Source: Sinonovacula constricta
Lineage: Eukaryota > Mollusca > Bivalvia > Cardiida > Solecurtidae
Reading direction: 5' to 3'
DNA length: 64,000 nt
Assembly (NCBI GenBank): GCA_007844125.1
Contig: CM017555.1
Span: 24,169,221 to 24,233,220, forward strand
Made by a program: the position numbers and the translations under genes. Shown piece after piece: positions 32,082 through 45,173 of this stretch; position 1 is the stretch's first letter; each line of letters opens with the position of its first letter. The notes below the pieces were generated by a model. The model saw only the letters and a program-made list of their open reading frames with translations. It had not been told where the DNA came from and ran no database searches.

Positions 32082-33146
32082 ATAAATGTTTGTTAGGGTT
32101 TCTATAAACAGAATCTCCAATGTACTCAAAAATAAACTCATTTGGGCTGTATGAAAACTAATGGTTTCCATGGCAAAATTCATAAAATTTTGATAGGAGG
32201 GTATTTTTTAAAACATGCTTATAATTTTTCCAAACATGGTGATAGAAGTATACAACTGGTACTTATTTAAAGTTTATTGAATGGCAATCATGATCATGTG
32301 TCAATTATGCAAATTAGCACTTATGAATTTTCATAAGTTTTAATGAGAATTTTTAAAAAGACTTTATTTTTGAAAAGGTGATTAGATTTTTTTCATTTAA
32401 AAACAAATTTTCAAAGAAACTCAACAGTTTCTAAACTTATATACAAACCACTACTTATCTTACATATGTTGGTCTAAGTTTAATATGTGATTTGGTTCAT
32501 TTGTGATTCATTTTTATTTACTTAAATTTTTATTTTTGTCCAAATTTTGCCTGTTAAATCCTAATGCATAATTTGGCTAAAAGTCTGCTTATAACTAACC
32601 ATAACATTTTAGAATAATTTTTGTATCGTTCCTTAAGTGGAGGCCATCACTAAACTTAGTTTTGAAATTAAAAATTATGCAATTTAGCCAACATTAATAT
32701 TCACAAATCTTAATGAGAATCTTAAAATAGACTTTAGTTTCGAAAAGTTTATTAGAAGTTATTTCATTTAAAAGCCATATACCAACAAAACATAAATTTT
32801 AAAAGTTTAATAGAAACCTCTCTTAGTCTGACACAAGTTGATTCAAGTTGTGTATTAATTGATCTTTTTTTCGATATATTAAGACTTTGTATTTAATTTC
32901 TATGGAATTTTCATCATTGAGTTTACTTTGTGAAATTGATAAGAAACCTAATTGTAAACGTGTGTATTGTGCTGTGCTGCATATAACTTTCTGGTAAAAT
33001 CAGTTTTCAATTATATTGAAGACTGTCACTACGCCAAAATTTGAAATTAGCAGGTATGCATGTTAGCCTTAACAAAATATTCATGAATCTTAACTAAGAG
33101 GTAAAATGAATATATATTTTTAAACTGCTATAAGTCACATTCTTAA
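32082..33146 (-). repeat. Left inverted arm
   Basis: Matches the reverse complement of 43770-45147 over about 1 kb, starting with AAATGTTTGTTAGGGTTTCT. Shared blocks include 'aacagaatctccaatgta', 'ggttccatggcaa' type sequence and 'gcataatttggctaaaagtc'. Divergence is moderate, so it is old. The right end breaks into the direct-repeat element fragment. Confidence 0.75.
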
Positions 33147-33319
33147 CGACTGACCGTTCCAAGGCGGTAACTGTCGGGTTTGCTCTTTTCCTTAAATGAC
33201 TCATCACAAATTTGTTCTTACTTTTCGCTTGTCATGCATGTGAAATACCATTGTTCTGTGCCTTTTCGGAGTTTGGTATATGTTGCAATACTCATAGGAC
33301 TTTGTCATATATTCTTATT
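33147..33319 (+). mobile_element. Direct-repeat element, partial solo repeat
   Basis: Corresponds to positions 41692-41864 of the element at 41161-41864. Only one incomplete terminal repeat is present, as expected from truncation or from recombination between direct repeats. Confidence 0.7.
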
Positions 33320-35218
33320 ATAAAAGGAAATAAGTCTATTGCTGACTAGTACTTCTTTTTTTCTTATGATAATGAATTTATTAAATTCAAATAACCATAT
33401 AATGCCATAGAGGGTTTTAAAATGTCTCCTTAAAAATGGAAAACAATATTTTCTTCCATGATTAAATGCCTAAATGTCTTTTCAGATCTGCAATAAATGT
33501 TCTTTTGTAATAATTGTGCAATTGTGATGTCTAATTCTTGCAAGTGACCTAAAGCAAAGCGATGAATACAAAAAATATGACCCAGTTAATGTGCTAAAAC
33601 AATACTTTTCTTCTGGTCTTTTATATTTTTATCTTTTCAGTTAATGGTTTTATTAACTTACCATAATTATATATGGGCCCAGCCAGAGAACAAATCTTTT
33701 ATTCTTTAATTAGGCTTTTTGTTGGATTTAAGAAAATGCAAATGCTTCATTCAAGCTTAAAGTTAAGCATGCTTTAGAAAGAAATCTGGTTCATTGGGGA
33801 CAATAGATACAAGTGGAAGTTAAAAAGTAAATTTGGATAAGTACATTAATTAAGATTAAATTTCCATGTGGGGTTTTTATCAAAGAACTTTCTGAAGGTG
33901 ATATTACAGAGTATAGATACTTTTAAGGCATTTAAAAACTAATAAATTTATATATCACGAGTGACTTTGGTCACTTGATTATTTTAAAGCATGTGAACAT
34001 TAATAAGTAATGTATGATTTAAACACATGATGTCTGTAATTATAATTTTAATAAAATATCCTGGATTTATTCTCTTCAAATTCATGTTCTACAAAGTAAA
34101 ATATGAGCGATTAATTACTCTTAGGTTAATCTAAATATTCTAACCAAATTAGGTCAAGTCATACTGTGCATATATTGACACAAGTGAAAAGAAGATTCAC
34201 TAGCAAATAATCTGACATATGCTTCACAAAATTAAAGTTTGCACTTTAGGTGAAAATGTTCCTTGTTAAACTGATAGCATTGTAATTGATTTACGAAGTA
34301 CTGGTATTCCTGGTGTTCCATAATGTGTTCAACAGCTGAGATTAGTAACTGAAATCAGTATCTGGTATCTCTCAGATGGTGTCACATCTACATTTTGATG
34401 CATTTATCATATTTTAATTTATGTAATATACTGACAGTTTGTCAGAGCATATCACAGTGTCCACCAGATATGTTTCCAGAACATAAAGCCCTCTGATGAT
34501 TTCCTTAAATGACATGAGTTTTAAATGTCCAGCAAAGGTTTTGTCTATTCATGTAAGATGGAGCAATCTTAAGAAGTAAGGGCTGGGGTTTTAGGTCCAA
34601 TGTTGGAAAGAAAGTCAATATTGCTATAAATGAACACACAAAGCTGCCTAACCAACTCTGGTTATAACTTGATTATTCATAATTCAATAAACTGAGATAT
34701 AAAGTTTAATTTATGCAGTCGATATTGCAGAAGTGGTAAAAATACAGCAGTCCAAAATCGTTTATTTTAAAAAAAAATTATGGTATCCCCGTCATAGGTA
34801 GCATGTAGGTCGGGGATCCATCCTACATGTACCTTACAATACATACATATATAATTTTAAATATATAAGGCATGACATAATTTATAGCTTTTCAATGGTA
34901 AATGTTAAAACAGTATCGACAGAATATAAGCGGCTTTTACTTTCAATCCAGTTATACATCCACTTAACACAAAAAAATGAAAGGAGAGAACAGCACATTT
35001 CTGTACTGTTAAAAAATCATACTAGTAGATATAGCAAGAATAAGAAAAAGTTACAATCTACAATACATATGTCTGAATCTTGTACTGCAGCCTAGCAAAT
35101 TCTTATCTTATTTAAATACCATTCAAAAACATAAATGTATAAATGCACAAAAATTGTATTATTATATACTACTCTGAAAGAGTTCTTACAATTGTCCAAA
35201 GACCTTTTGATTTATTAT
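33320..35218 (+). other. No gene recognised
   Basis: AT-rich DNA between the left inverted arm and the LINE remains. No long frame, RNA gene or repeat family was recognised. Confidence 0.4.
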
Positions 35219-35575
35219 TTAGAAGAGACTTATTAATTTCCAATGCATTATAGCTCGGGTATTTGGCTTTGTCATTAAGTATTTACATAAGAAAATATAT
35301 CTTTTGATCTCTAGAAAAAGAATTGTGTAGCTTTTATTGTCTGGCATATTATCATAGACACCAAATATAAAGTAATTACTTTTTAACATCGTTGAATCAA
35401 GGTTCTTCCTTTCAAGCTCTTGTATGATAAATGCTGTGTTTGTATGCTTGGGCATTCCCAGAAAAGGTGAACAATTGATTTCAGTATCAGTCTTACAAAA
35501 AGTACATAGATGGTTTTCTGTTATATTCATTTTCTGTAACAGTGAATTTGTTGGCATCCTTTTGTCTCTAGAGAC
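35219..35575 (-). pseudogene. Tx1/L1-like LINE, C-terminal ORF2 fragment
   Basis: The minus frame contains the C-terminal signature of L1/Tx1-type ORF2: RMPTNSLLQKM, then LCTFC with TDTEI, and a later stretch ending SYTILFLEIKRYIF. It is the 3' part of the older LINE whose 5' part lies at 39285-42700; the inner LINE sits between them. Confidence 0.6.
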
Positions 35576-35589
35576 AATGGAGTCTGCAC

Positions 35590-38500
35590 CTGAGTGTTTA
35601 TTAAGTTGTGGGGCAGCAGCGGCGGCTGTGGCTGAATAAACCAATGCGGGAGCTGCAGCTTCTGCCGCACTTGCTGCAAGTGTGGTCCTTGTTGATTACT
35701 ATTGGGGCAGCAGTGGTAGGCTGGGTTCTCTGCTGTTTGCGGCTCTTCCTATCCTCACGCTGGATCTCTCTCTTCTCCTCAGCCTGCTTGATGCCGGTTT
35801 TGACATTATTAGATTATGCACGCCAGCTAGAGCGATCGGAGGTTTCTCTTTCGAGATCTGCTGGGTTGATGTTAAAGGATTTCAGATCCCTCTTGCAGAC
35901 ATCTTTGTAACGCAGGGCTGGTCGTCCGATTGGCCGTGTTCCAGTAGCGAGCTCGCCATAGAGGATGTCCTTTGGGATGCGTCCGAGCCAGCGTAGACGC
36001 CTCTGGGAGAGGGTGGCGAACATGCTTGACATGCCTGCCTTGGCCAAAACATCTGCGTTGAAGATGCGGTCTTGCCAGGTGATGCCGAAAAGTCGTCTGA
36101 GGTTGCGCATGTGGAAGGCGTTCAGTCTTCGTTCTTGGTGCATGTACAGGGTCCAAGCCTCACTGCCATACAGAAGGGTGCTAAGCACGCACGCTTGGTA
36201 CACCTTCATCTTTGTGTTGAGGGTCAGCATGCAGTTATCCCACACACGCTTCGATAGGCGGGCCATGGCGGTTGCTGCTTTGCCTATCCTCACGTTGAGC
36301 TCGGCATCCAGGGATAGGTTGCTGGAGATTTTGGAGCCAAGGTATGTGAATTTGTTCACCACCTCCAGGGTGTGATCGCCTATGGCAATTGTGGGAGTGG
36401 TGCTGATATCCTGACCTATGATGTTGGTCTTCTTGAGGCTGATGGTGAGGCCAAACTCTGTGCACGCCTTTGCAAAGAGAGTGATGAGTCGCTGAAGGGC
36501 GCCTTCCGTGTGAGCAGTGAGGGCGGCATCATCAGCAAAAAGCATCTCCCGGATGAGGACCTTGCGCACCTTGGTCTTTGCTCTAAGGCGGGCAAGGTTG
36601 AATAGGTTCCCGTCGCTCCGTGTGTGGAGGAAGATGCCATTTTCGGACTCACTGAAAGCGTAGCACAGGAGCAGGGAGAAGAATATGCCGAAGAGTGTCG
36701 GGGCCAGGACACACCCTTGTTTCACTCCGCTCTTGATTGGGAAGGGGTCCGATGATGCTCCGTCATACTGAACAGTGCCAGACGTGTTGTTGTGGAATGA
36801 CTTGACCATCTTCAGAAGCTTGGTGGGGCATCCAATCTTGTGGAGGAGGGCGAAGAGACCAGATCGACTGACCAAGTCAAACGCCTTAGTCAGGTCGATG
36901 AAGGCGAGGTACAGGGGACGTCGCTGTTCGTGGCACTTTTCCTGCAACTGCCTGAGGGAGAACACCGTGTCGACGGTTGATCGCTTGGCCCGGAACCCAC
37001 ACTGTGACTCGGGATACACGCGGTCAGCAAGTACCTGCAGCCGGTTGAGGACTACCCTGGCGAAGGCTTTTACCACAATGCTGAGGAGGGAGATTCCACG
37101 ATAGTTGTTGCAGTCGCTGCGGTCGCCCTTATTCTTATATAACGTGCTGATCTTTACATCTCTCATGTCTTGGGGTATCAATCCCTCTTCCCAGTACAGT
37201 AGCAAAAGCTCATAGAGGTGTCCAAGGAGGGAGCTCTCTTTTGCGGCCTTCACAACCTCTGGTGGGATTCCGTCACTGCCTGGTGCTTTCCCGCAGTACA
37301 GTGAATCAATGGCCTTTTTGAGCTCCTCGATAATTGGTGGCGAGTTGAGTTCTTCCATGGTGGACAGTGGGGTGGTCTTCTCCATGGCTGCGTCAGTAAC
37401 GACATTCTCTCTAGAGTACAACTCCCCATAGTGCTCAACCCATCTCTCCATCTGCTCCCCACGGTCCTTGATGATGACATCGGAGGTGGACTTGAGGGGT
37501 GCTGTTTTGGTGACACTAGGTCCAAAAGCTTTCTTCATCCCCTCATACAGGGCACGGGTGTTTCCGCAGTCTGCAGAGATCTGGATGTCAATGCAAAGCT
37601 TCAGCCAGTAGTTGTTGGCGCACCTGCGGGTGAGCCTCTTGGCATTGTTGCGGGCTTCTCTATAGGCGGCCAGTGTTTTCTTGCAGGGCTTCTTCTTGTA
37701 CTTAAGAAGCGCAGCGCCTTTGGCAGCTAAGGCAGGCTCCGTCACTTCGATTCCGGCCTCAAACCAGTCCTCGTTCTTCCTGGCTCTCTTCCCAAAGGTG
37801 TCTGAGGCGGTCTGGTATACTGCATCACGGATAAAGTCCCAGCGTGCTGTGGCACTCTCTGTGGGGCAGTCTTCCAGGATCTTGTCAATAGCCTCAGCAA
37901 AGCATTTGCGCAGCTCAGGTTTTGAGGCTCTGGCCGTGTCGATGCGAGGCCGGCCCTTCTGCTTGTAGTGGTGGATCCGTCTGGGTCGGAGACGCACCAT
38001 GCTGCCGACCAGGGAGTGATCGGTGTCGCAATCGGCACTGTGGTAACTGCGCGTGAGGAGCACGTGGTTCAGCATGGGCCTTCTAGTAATGACGAGGTCC
38101 AGCTGGTGCCAATGCTTTGACCTGGGATGTCGCCAAGGCACTCTGTGGTGGGGCTTGGTGGAGTAGAATGTGTTGGTGATGGCGAGGTCATGGAAGGAGC
38201 AAAGCTCAAGTAGCCGCTGTCCGTTCTCGTTGAGCTTGCCAACTCCAAAGTGTCCGATGCAACGTGGCCAGGAGGTGTGGGCTGCGCCTATTCGTGCATT
38301 GAAGTCTCCGAGCAGGAACAGGTTTTCCTTCGCTGGTCTCTCTCTAATCCTTGTCTCGAGCTCCTCATAGAATGCATCTTTAGCCTCGGCTGTGGAACAG
38401 AGTGTGGGGGCGTAGACGCTAAAGATGTGTGCAGGTCCTTAGGAGGTAGTGAGGCGGAGTGAGAGGATGCGTTCGGTTCCCTGTGAAGGAGGTTCGACTG

Positions 38501-39275
38501 ATTGTAGGAGGGAGTTGCGAACTGCGAAGCCAACTCCGTAGAGTCGGCGCTCATCTGACTCCAGACCTTGCCAGAAGGACGTGTACTCCTTCTCCTCGAG
38601 ACTGCCACTGGAAGCGAGGCGTGTCTCCTGGAGGTCGGCGATGTCGATGTTCTGTTTGGCCAGCTCGCGGTCGATGATGGCGGTTTTCCTGGCGTCGTCT
38701 ACTTTCTGAAGGTCGTCAGATAGGCCAGGACACATTGTTCTGACGTTCCAGGTTGCCAGCCGCAGGGCTGGTGGTTTCTTTTCCTTTCGTTGTTTGCCTG
38801 GTACTCAATTTTACAACAAGCCTGTCGATTTTGTCTAAGCTTCACGCACCCGATGAAGCAAGCAAGTTGTGGCGGGGTAGTACCTTATTGCCCGGGGGCT
38901 GCCCGGGTTGAGGCGGGCGGTAACTTCCCATTGTAGTCAAAAGACTCCTCCCACCGTCGAGAGCAACCCCTAGCGCCAGGTGGTATGGAGATCCTAGAGT
39001 GCCCAGTGTCAGGATCCCCCTCTCGGCATTACTGGCAGAGTCCGGCGGAAAGGCAAGCCAATACGGCCGGTGCCAGTGCAGCTGCAGGAGGTGCCAGAAG
39101 GCATCGCAAAGCTCAGCCAACTGCCTACGGGTCAAATCCGTACCGGATTTTTTATCTGGGTTTACTCCCATAGCCTTTGACCAGCCATGGTCGACCTGCA
39201 AGGCAGCAGGAAACTCGTGAATGGCGGGGTCGTTCATTTCCCGTGCAGATACGAAGCATCTGCCCACTGCCATGT
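35590..39275 (-). mobile_element. Inner non-LTR retrotransposon (LINE), nearly full length
   Basis: A minus-strand LINE with a GC-richer 5' leader (about 38765-39275), one EN-RT reading frame and a short 3' tail near 35590. Base composition is markedly richer in G+C than the flanks, which fits a younger insertion. It interrupts an older Tx1/L1-like LINE. EN and RT sequence types recall RTE-related elements, but I do not assign a clade. Confidence 0.75.
35814..38735 (-). pseudogene. Inner LINE ORF2: endonuclease plus reverse transcriptase, one in-frame stop
   Basis: The apurinic-type endonuclease is N-terminal (DIADLQETRLAS near 38640; LLGDFNARIG near 38310; LDLVI near 38090). Reverse transcriptase follows, with GKAPGSDGIPPEV (about 37280), FIDLTKAFDLV (about 36880), GVKQGCVLAPTLF (about 36720), the catalytic FADDAAL (about 36540) and FTYLGSKIS (about 36340). 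A C-terminal part has RRLRWLGRI. A TAA at 38439-38441 lies in frame between the EN motifs, and the frame continues in phase on both sides, so this single stop is the only visible lesion. The upstream frame begins with LATWNVRT just before the first Met. Confidence 0.85.
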
Positions 39276-39284
39276 ACTTTCAAT

Positions 39285-42200
39285 GAAAAGTGAATTAACA
39301 CCGAGTATTCTGTGGTTGATTCTGGTCTGTTAACATTGTAAGTATGTATCTTTTGTAACAGTGAATGGCAAACTGTATATATTTTTCGAAGGCAATGTAA
39401 TATCAGTAAACAAATTATCCCATTTTCTTTGACATTTTGGTTTTTCATTATTACTTGTCAACTGCCTATAAATTATTTTGTTTGGTTGATTTCCTGTTAT
39501 AATATTTTTAACATAGGAGCTCATTATTGTACTAAATTTATTAGTGTTCTTACAACTGATATTATTTTCTTTTTCATATGTATATATACTTCTCCGTAGG
39601 CCTTCATAATGTATAAAGTTAACAGTGCCCTCTATTTTCTCAGTTATTTCATTAAAAGTGAATACTTCTCCGTTGTCTTTAACGATATCTCTAATGAATC
39701 GTATACCTTTATTGTATAAAACTTTTATAAAAATCCCTTTGTTTCCGGATAGCAGTTTATGGTTAAGAAACAAAGGTATATCTAAAAAGGCACTTTCTGT
39801 TTTTACAGTAAACCTTTCTATGTAGCATATATAGCTTTTTAAAACAGATATCCAAAAAGCATTTTGTGTTTTCATAATTAAATTTTCTGCAAAAAGTTTT
39901 CCAGTGCAAAAGAGTTTGTTTATTTTGAATATTGACTGAAGTAGAGAGAAATATTGACTTTTGCTTTTTTATACGTATCTTATTAGCCAACTAAGTTTCA
40001 TAGTGATGTTATAGAAGTGAACAGTAACCATTTTTATCCCTCCATCACAGTTTTCCTTGCTACTTATTGTATTTTTAATTTTAACTTTTGCTCCCCATAC
40101 AAAGTTAGTAAATAGTGTATCTATTGTTTTTAATATCTCTGGTGGAGGCGTGGGAAGAGCTGTGAACAGTGTGTAAGCAGAGGCAGTAAAAGTGATTTTA
40201 TTACACATATTTTGCCTATTGGTGTAAGTTTTCTCCTTTTCCAAAATAGAATACATTTCTTAATTTCAACCATTTTTGTCAAATTAACATCAAATCGAAT
40301 ACCCAATAATTTAAATTGTCTTACTCCCCATGCTAATTTCCATTTAGTTTTAATAGATTTTGAGCTATACTTCATTGAACCTATCCAGATAACATGAGTT
40401 TTATCAAAATTGAATTTCAAGCCGGAATATTGGCTAAATTATCAAACAAACTTAAGGCTTCATTTAAAGATTTTTCAGAACCATCGAGCAGTAAAGAAGT
40501 GTCATCTGCAAATTGGGAAATTTTAAATTCTTCTCCATTTATCAAAATTCCTTTAATATCCTTACAATGTCTTATTTTTAGGCCAAAATTTCTGCACATA
40601 AAATAAAGATATAAGCTGAAATAGGGTCCCCCTGACGGCACCCACAACCTGCTATGAAAAAATCGGATAGAAAACCAATAATTTGTACTGCTTAGTTTGT
40701 TTTGTGAAAAAATAGTAAAATCCATTTTTAAAACTTGAACCGAATTTAAAGAAAGACATTACTTTATCGACAAACTCAAAAGATATTGTATCGAAGGTTT
40801 TTTTCCAAAATCAATCATCACTAACAAGCCGGGAAGTTTATATTCATCGGTGTACTACATAATGTCATATAATAGTATTGTATTTTCTCCAATAAATCTA
40901 TCCTTAATAAAACCTGTTTGATTATCAGCTATTAGAATATTTAAAACCTGTTAAAGTCTATTTGCTATTGTTCCAGAGGCTATTTTATATATAGTGTTTA
41001 GAAGCGTGATTTGTCTCCAGTTCTTTAAGTATTGTTTATTTTTTATTAACCTTAGGTATACATGTAATAATCCCCTGCTTCTGCGTTATTGAAAACTGAC
41101 CAGTTGTATAAGCGTTATTAATGGCACGTACAACAAAGGGACCTATTTTATTCCAGAAGACGGAGTTTGGTATATGTTGCAATACTTATAGGACTTTGTC
41201 ATATATTCTTATTCATGATCACAACAATGTTACTTGTGCAGTGTGGCGGTCGTAAAAAATCTCCCCGTGCATGTAATCTATGTTGTCATTTAATTCATCC
41301 TATAAGGATTGTTACGTGTATTTCCTTTGATGGACATTGAACTTTGGTTCTTCAATTCCATCTTCACATGAACAGGATGCTACAACTATTTATTCGTCTC
41401 TGGTCATGTTTGTTCATGATTCAGAAAGTTAATTTTATTTGTGGTCAACCATTTTTGTGTTGTTTTTCAAATCGAAATAATACCATATTCCTTTTCTGAA
41501 CACTATGTGGACATTACTTTTCGATGACGTCACTACTTTCGTCATAACGTATAGAAAATATCAGCGCATGGACATTTTGTTTTCAAATAGATCGTTTTTC
41601 ATTTCGTTGCTTGCATTTGAGAAACTCGTCAGGAAGTGCGAGGTTAGAGCTCTGTAAAACCGGTTTAAGCACCCCAGTCGGTCCATATTGCCGACTGACC
41701 GTTCCAAGGCGGTAACTGTCGGGTTTGCTCTTTTCCTTAAATGACTCATCACAAATTTGTTTTTACTTTTCGCTTGGCATGCATGTGAAATACCTTTGTT
41801 CTGTGCCTTTTTGGAGTTTGGTATATGTTGCAATACTCATAGGACTTTGTCATATATTCTTATTTAAAGAAATTAGAAGTAAAGCCGTCTGATCCTGGGC
41901 TTTTATCATTTTTCACATTCTTTAGAGTTACTGATATTTCATCAAAAGTTAATAAACCCTCCAGCATATGAGATTGATCTTGAAATAGTTTGGGTATATC
42001 TATGTTTTTAAAATCCTTCTCAATATCATAACTTGGCACTTCTTTCTTAGCATATAATTTTTTTATAAAATTTACATGTTTAATTCAAAATATCATTTTG
42101 ATAGTGAATTTTAGTTCTATCATCCTTTATTAGAAATGGCATTGACTTTTCCGTACAATGATGCTTTTCTAAATTACAGAATTCCTTTGTGACTTTTTTC

Positions 42201-42700
42201 CCATTAACTATCCAATTTGCCCGTGACCTTATAATATAACCTTGTATTTTCTCATTCCGTATATTTTCTAATTTTTGTTGTAGTGTAATAATATGTTCCT
42301 TATTTTCATTTGTTAGATTTGATTCAATCTTTTGTATTTTTTATTATTGTTTCTTCTTTTTTATTCCTTTGTTTATGTTTATAACTGGCATATGAGATAG
42401 TTTTCCCCCGTATTTCCATAAGTAAAGTTTCTAAAAATAATTGGTCATTAATAACAACCTGTACATCACTGTTATCTCTAGATGCCCATGTTATAAAGTG
42501 GTACGCAGTATTGGATTTTAATTTCCTCTATTTTATTATTTATACACTCTAAATAGTCCTTGTCATATATTAGGGAATTATTAATTATTTTAATTTTGTC
42601 ATTTTGCCTGTGATATAATTGTCAATAAAACTTAAAAATACAATTGTCACATTATTTTGATTTTGGATTTTATATGAACTTATATCTAGATTACACAAAA
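39285..42700 (-). pseudogene. Outer Tx1/L1-like LINE ORF2, degenerate
   Basis: Read 3' to 5' on the minus strand, several frames carry RT-domain pieces: IIRSRANWIVNGKKVTKEFC (about 42230), NDKSPGSDGF (about 41895), FADDTSLLLDGSEKSLNEAL (about 40500), FKLLGIRF (about 40310), FVWGAKVKIKN and GGIKMV (about 40060-40100), then PLFLNHKLLSGNKGIF and FIRDIVKDNGE (about 39655-39770). Many stops and frame changes are present. The short direct-repeat element is inserted at 41161-41864. The endonuclease end is missing beyond about 42700. Confidence 0.75.
41161..41864 (+). mobile_element. Short element with direct terminal repeats, copy 2
   Basis: An incomplete left repeat (41161-41213), an internal part of about 450 bp (41214-41665) and a complete right repeat (41666-41864). 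The right repeat starts TAAGCACCCCAGTCGGTCC and ends ATATATTCTTATT. The internal part is nearly identical to the inverse of 49121-49572. No transposase or RT frame, so it resembles a TRIM or other non-autonomous retroelement. Confidence 0.7.
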
Positions 42701-43770
42701 TGAATACTTTTTATAGTGTGCATTAATTAAAATGATGTTATCCGAAGGATAGAATAGAAATGATGCCATAACTGACTTGAACATCACAAAGAAAAACAAT
42801 CCCAACATTAAAATTGTCATTCAGCTAAGAATTGTTTTCTGATAGAATGAATCCCTGCATTGTTATAGCAGAAAACAGCACTAGACAGCACACATTGTTC
42901 CTAAATGTGATATGATGTGGGCCTCTGGCAATGACTTTGAATAAGAAAGAAAACTTAAGTATAACAAGGTTAATTTACTGCTTCATATAACAAGGCATTA
43001 GAATCAAATTAATTGTTCAATCTATAAAGACTCATTTCCTGTTGCAGTTTGAGCATAATAAAAGTAAAAGTTTCATTTTCTAAGCCGAAGGATAAGACAA
43101 TGAAAGGGGGTAAATGTAACAACATTGTCCCAAAATAAAATGACATGTTTGTCGCGTTAAGAGATATGGTTTGCCTATCTACTAGGAAATATCTGCGAAA
43201 AAATCCATTAAACATGCAAAGGAGTTGTCCACAAATGTTTTGAAGTGTTGGACATATCAATGTATTATAATGTTGGTGAAAGGTAATGCACCACATTGGA
43301 TAGTAAAAAATGACAGATTTTTCCATTTAAGACCTTGCACACAGTAAACAAATGGCAAAAGATGTCTTAAAAGGGTATAATATAATATCAAATGTCAATA
43401 TAAAGTGAACTTTAAAATTATAGGAATTGATAAAACTTACAAAGATTTAGCATTTCACACTATCTTAACCTTTAACATAGTGTCAACAAGTAAACGTTGT
43501 TTCACTAAACAAAAACTATTGTAAGCGTTTAACCCTATTCCATTTCAATAAATTATTATTACCTAGTTTATAAGGGTTTGAATGTGTAGCATACAATCAC
43601 TAATAAAACATTTACTGGAGACTTTCATCTACACTCAGAAACATTTTAGTTGAATGCTTGAGATCCTACGTAAAACTATGAAAAAAGGAAGAAGAAAAAA
43701 ATACAACACATGTAATAATGACCGAAACTTTGTGTTAAAGTACACAGTGTAAACTTACAATTAAGGGTTT
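42700..43770 (+). other. No gene recognised
   Basis: AT-rich DNA. A minus-strand frame at 43009-43326 (105 codons) has no family signature. Nothing else recognised. Confidence 0.4.
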
Positions 43771-45147
43771 TGAATATTCATGAAAACTAATTTGCATAAT
43801 TATTTTAAATGTTAGCTTATTGATATCATTCACCAAAGGACTAGTCAATAATTGTTTTTTTTTTCGTGTTATGAATAGTTATTAGTAGGCATATTTGAAT
43901 GTTGAAAATTAATAAGGAAAACTCAGACCAAATTACTGTAAAAAATCATACAAAATTAAAGAATGTACCAAATCACGCAAAAATTAGACAAACATGTATC
44001 AGAGAAAGAGGGTTGCATACAAAACGTTTAAACAGTACATTTTGTTTAAATATGACTTTTAAATGAAATAAATTATGATTAGATAGTCAAAATTGACAAA
44101 TATCTTTAGATTCTCATTGATATGTATGAATATTCATGTTGGCTTATTTACATGAACTTGAAAAAAAAACTGTTGAAATTAGTTAAATATTGCTTTTAAA
44201 TAAAAAGAATCTTAATAAATTTTTCAAAAATAAAATCCTTTTTTAGATTCTTATTAAGATATATGCATATTCATGTTGGCTTATTAGCATAATTAATAAT
44301 TTTAAATCTAAGATTAGCGATAGCCCTCACGATATAATAATAATAATACTTCAGCATTATGGCTAATTATAAGTAGAACTCTAACCAAATTATGCATTAA
44401 GATTGAAAGAGCACAATTTTGAAAGAAAATAACTAATAAAAATCATAAAAAATCACAAAATGAACTAAATTATATGACACTCAGACCAACATGTGTATGT
44501 AAAGTATATTTTCAGATTCTCGAAAATGATATATAGATAACATATATGAATATTCATGTTGGCTAATTTGCATAATAAGTTATTTCAAATCTAAGTTTAG
44601 TGATAGCCTCCACTTAAGGAATGATACAAAAATTATTATTCAAAGTTTTGGTTAGTTATAAGCAGACTTCTAGCCAAATTATGCATAAAGATTGAAAAAG
44701 TAAAATTTGGACGAAAATATTTTTTTTTAAATCTCAAAATGAACCAAATCATATTAAACTTAGGCCAACATGTGTTAGACAAGTAGTGGTATGTATATAC
44801 CTTTAAAAACTGTTGAATTTGTTTAAAAATTGTTTTTAATGAAAAAAATCTAATAAACTTTAATAAAAGAAAGTCTTTTTTAGAGTATCATTAAAATTTA
44901 TTAATATTCATAAGTGCTTATTTGCATAATTGACATATAACCATAATGGCCATTCAATAACCTTTAATTGAGTACCAGTTGTATAGTTCTATCACTATCT
45001 TTGGAAATAAGTATTTTTCTTAACATACCCTCCTATCGAAATTCAATGATGGTTGCCATGGAAACCATTAGCTTTCGTATAGCCAAAATGAGTTTATTTT
45101 CTAGCACATTGGAGATTCTGTTTCTAGACACCTTAACGAACATTTTG
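43770..45147 (+). repeat. Right inverted arm with internal tandem units of about 300 bp
   Basis: Reverse complement of the left arm (32082-33146). Within it a unit of about 300 bp containing 'gaatattcatgttggctta' and 'ccaaattatgcattaagatt' occurs several times (near 44108, 44250, 44550 and in part 44890). The outer end reads ACCTTAACGAACATTTT. Confidence 0.75.
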
Positions 45148-45173
45148 GTAACATTCACATCGCAGCCATTTAA

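Noticed and set aside
43009..43326. A 105-codon frame on the minus strand.
   Set aside because: No motif, no splice or promoter context and no paralogue in the window; likely chance in AT-rich DNA.
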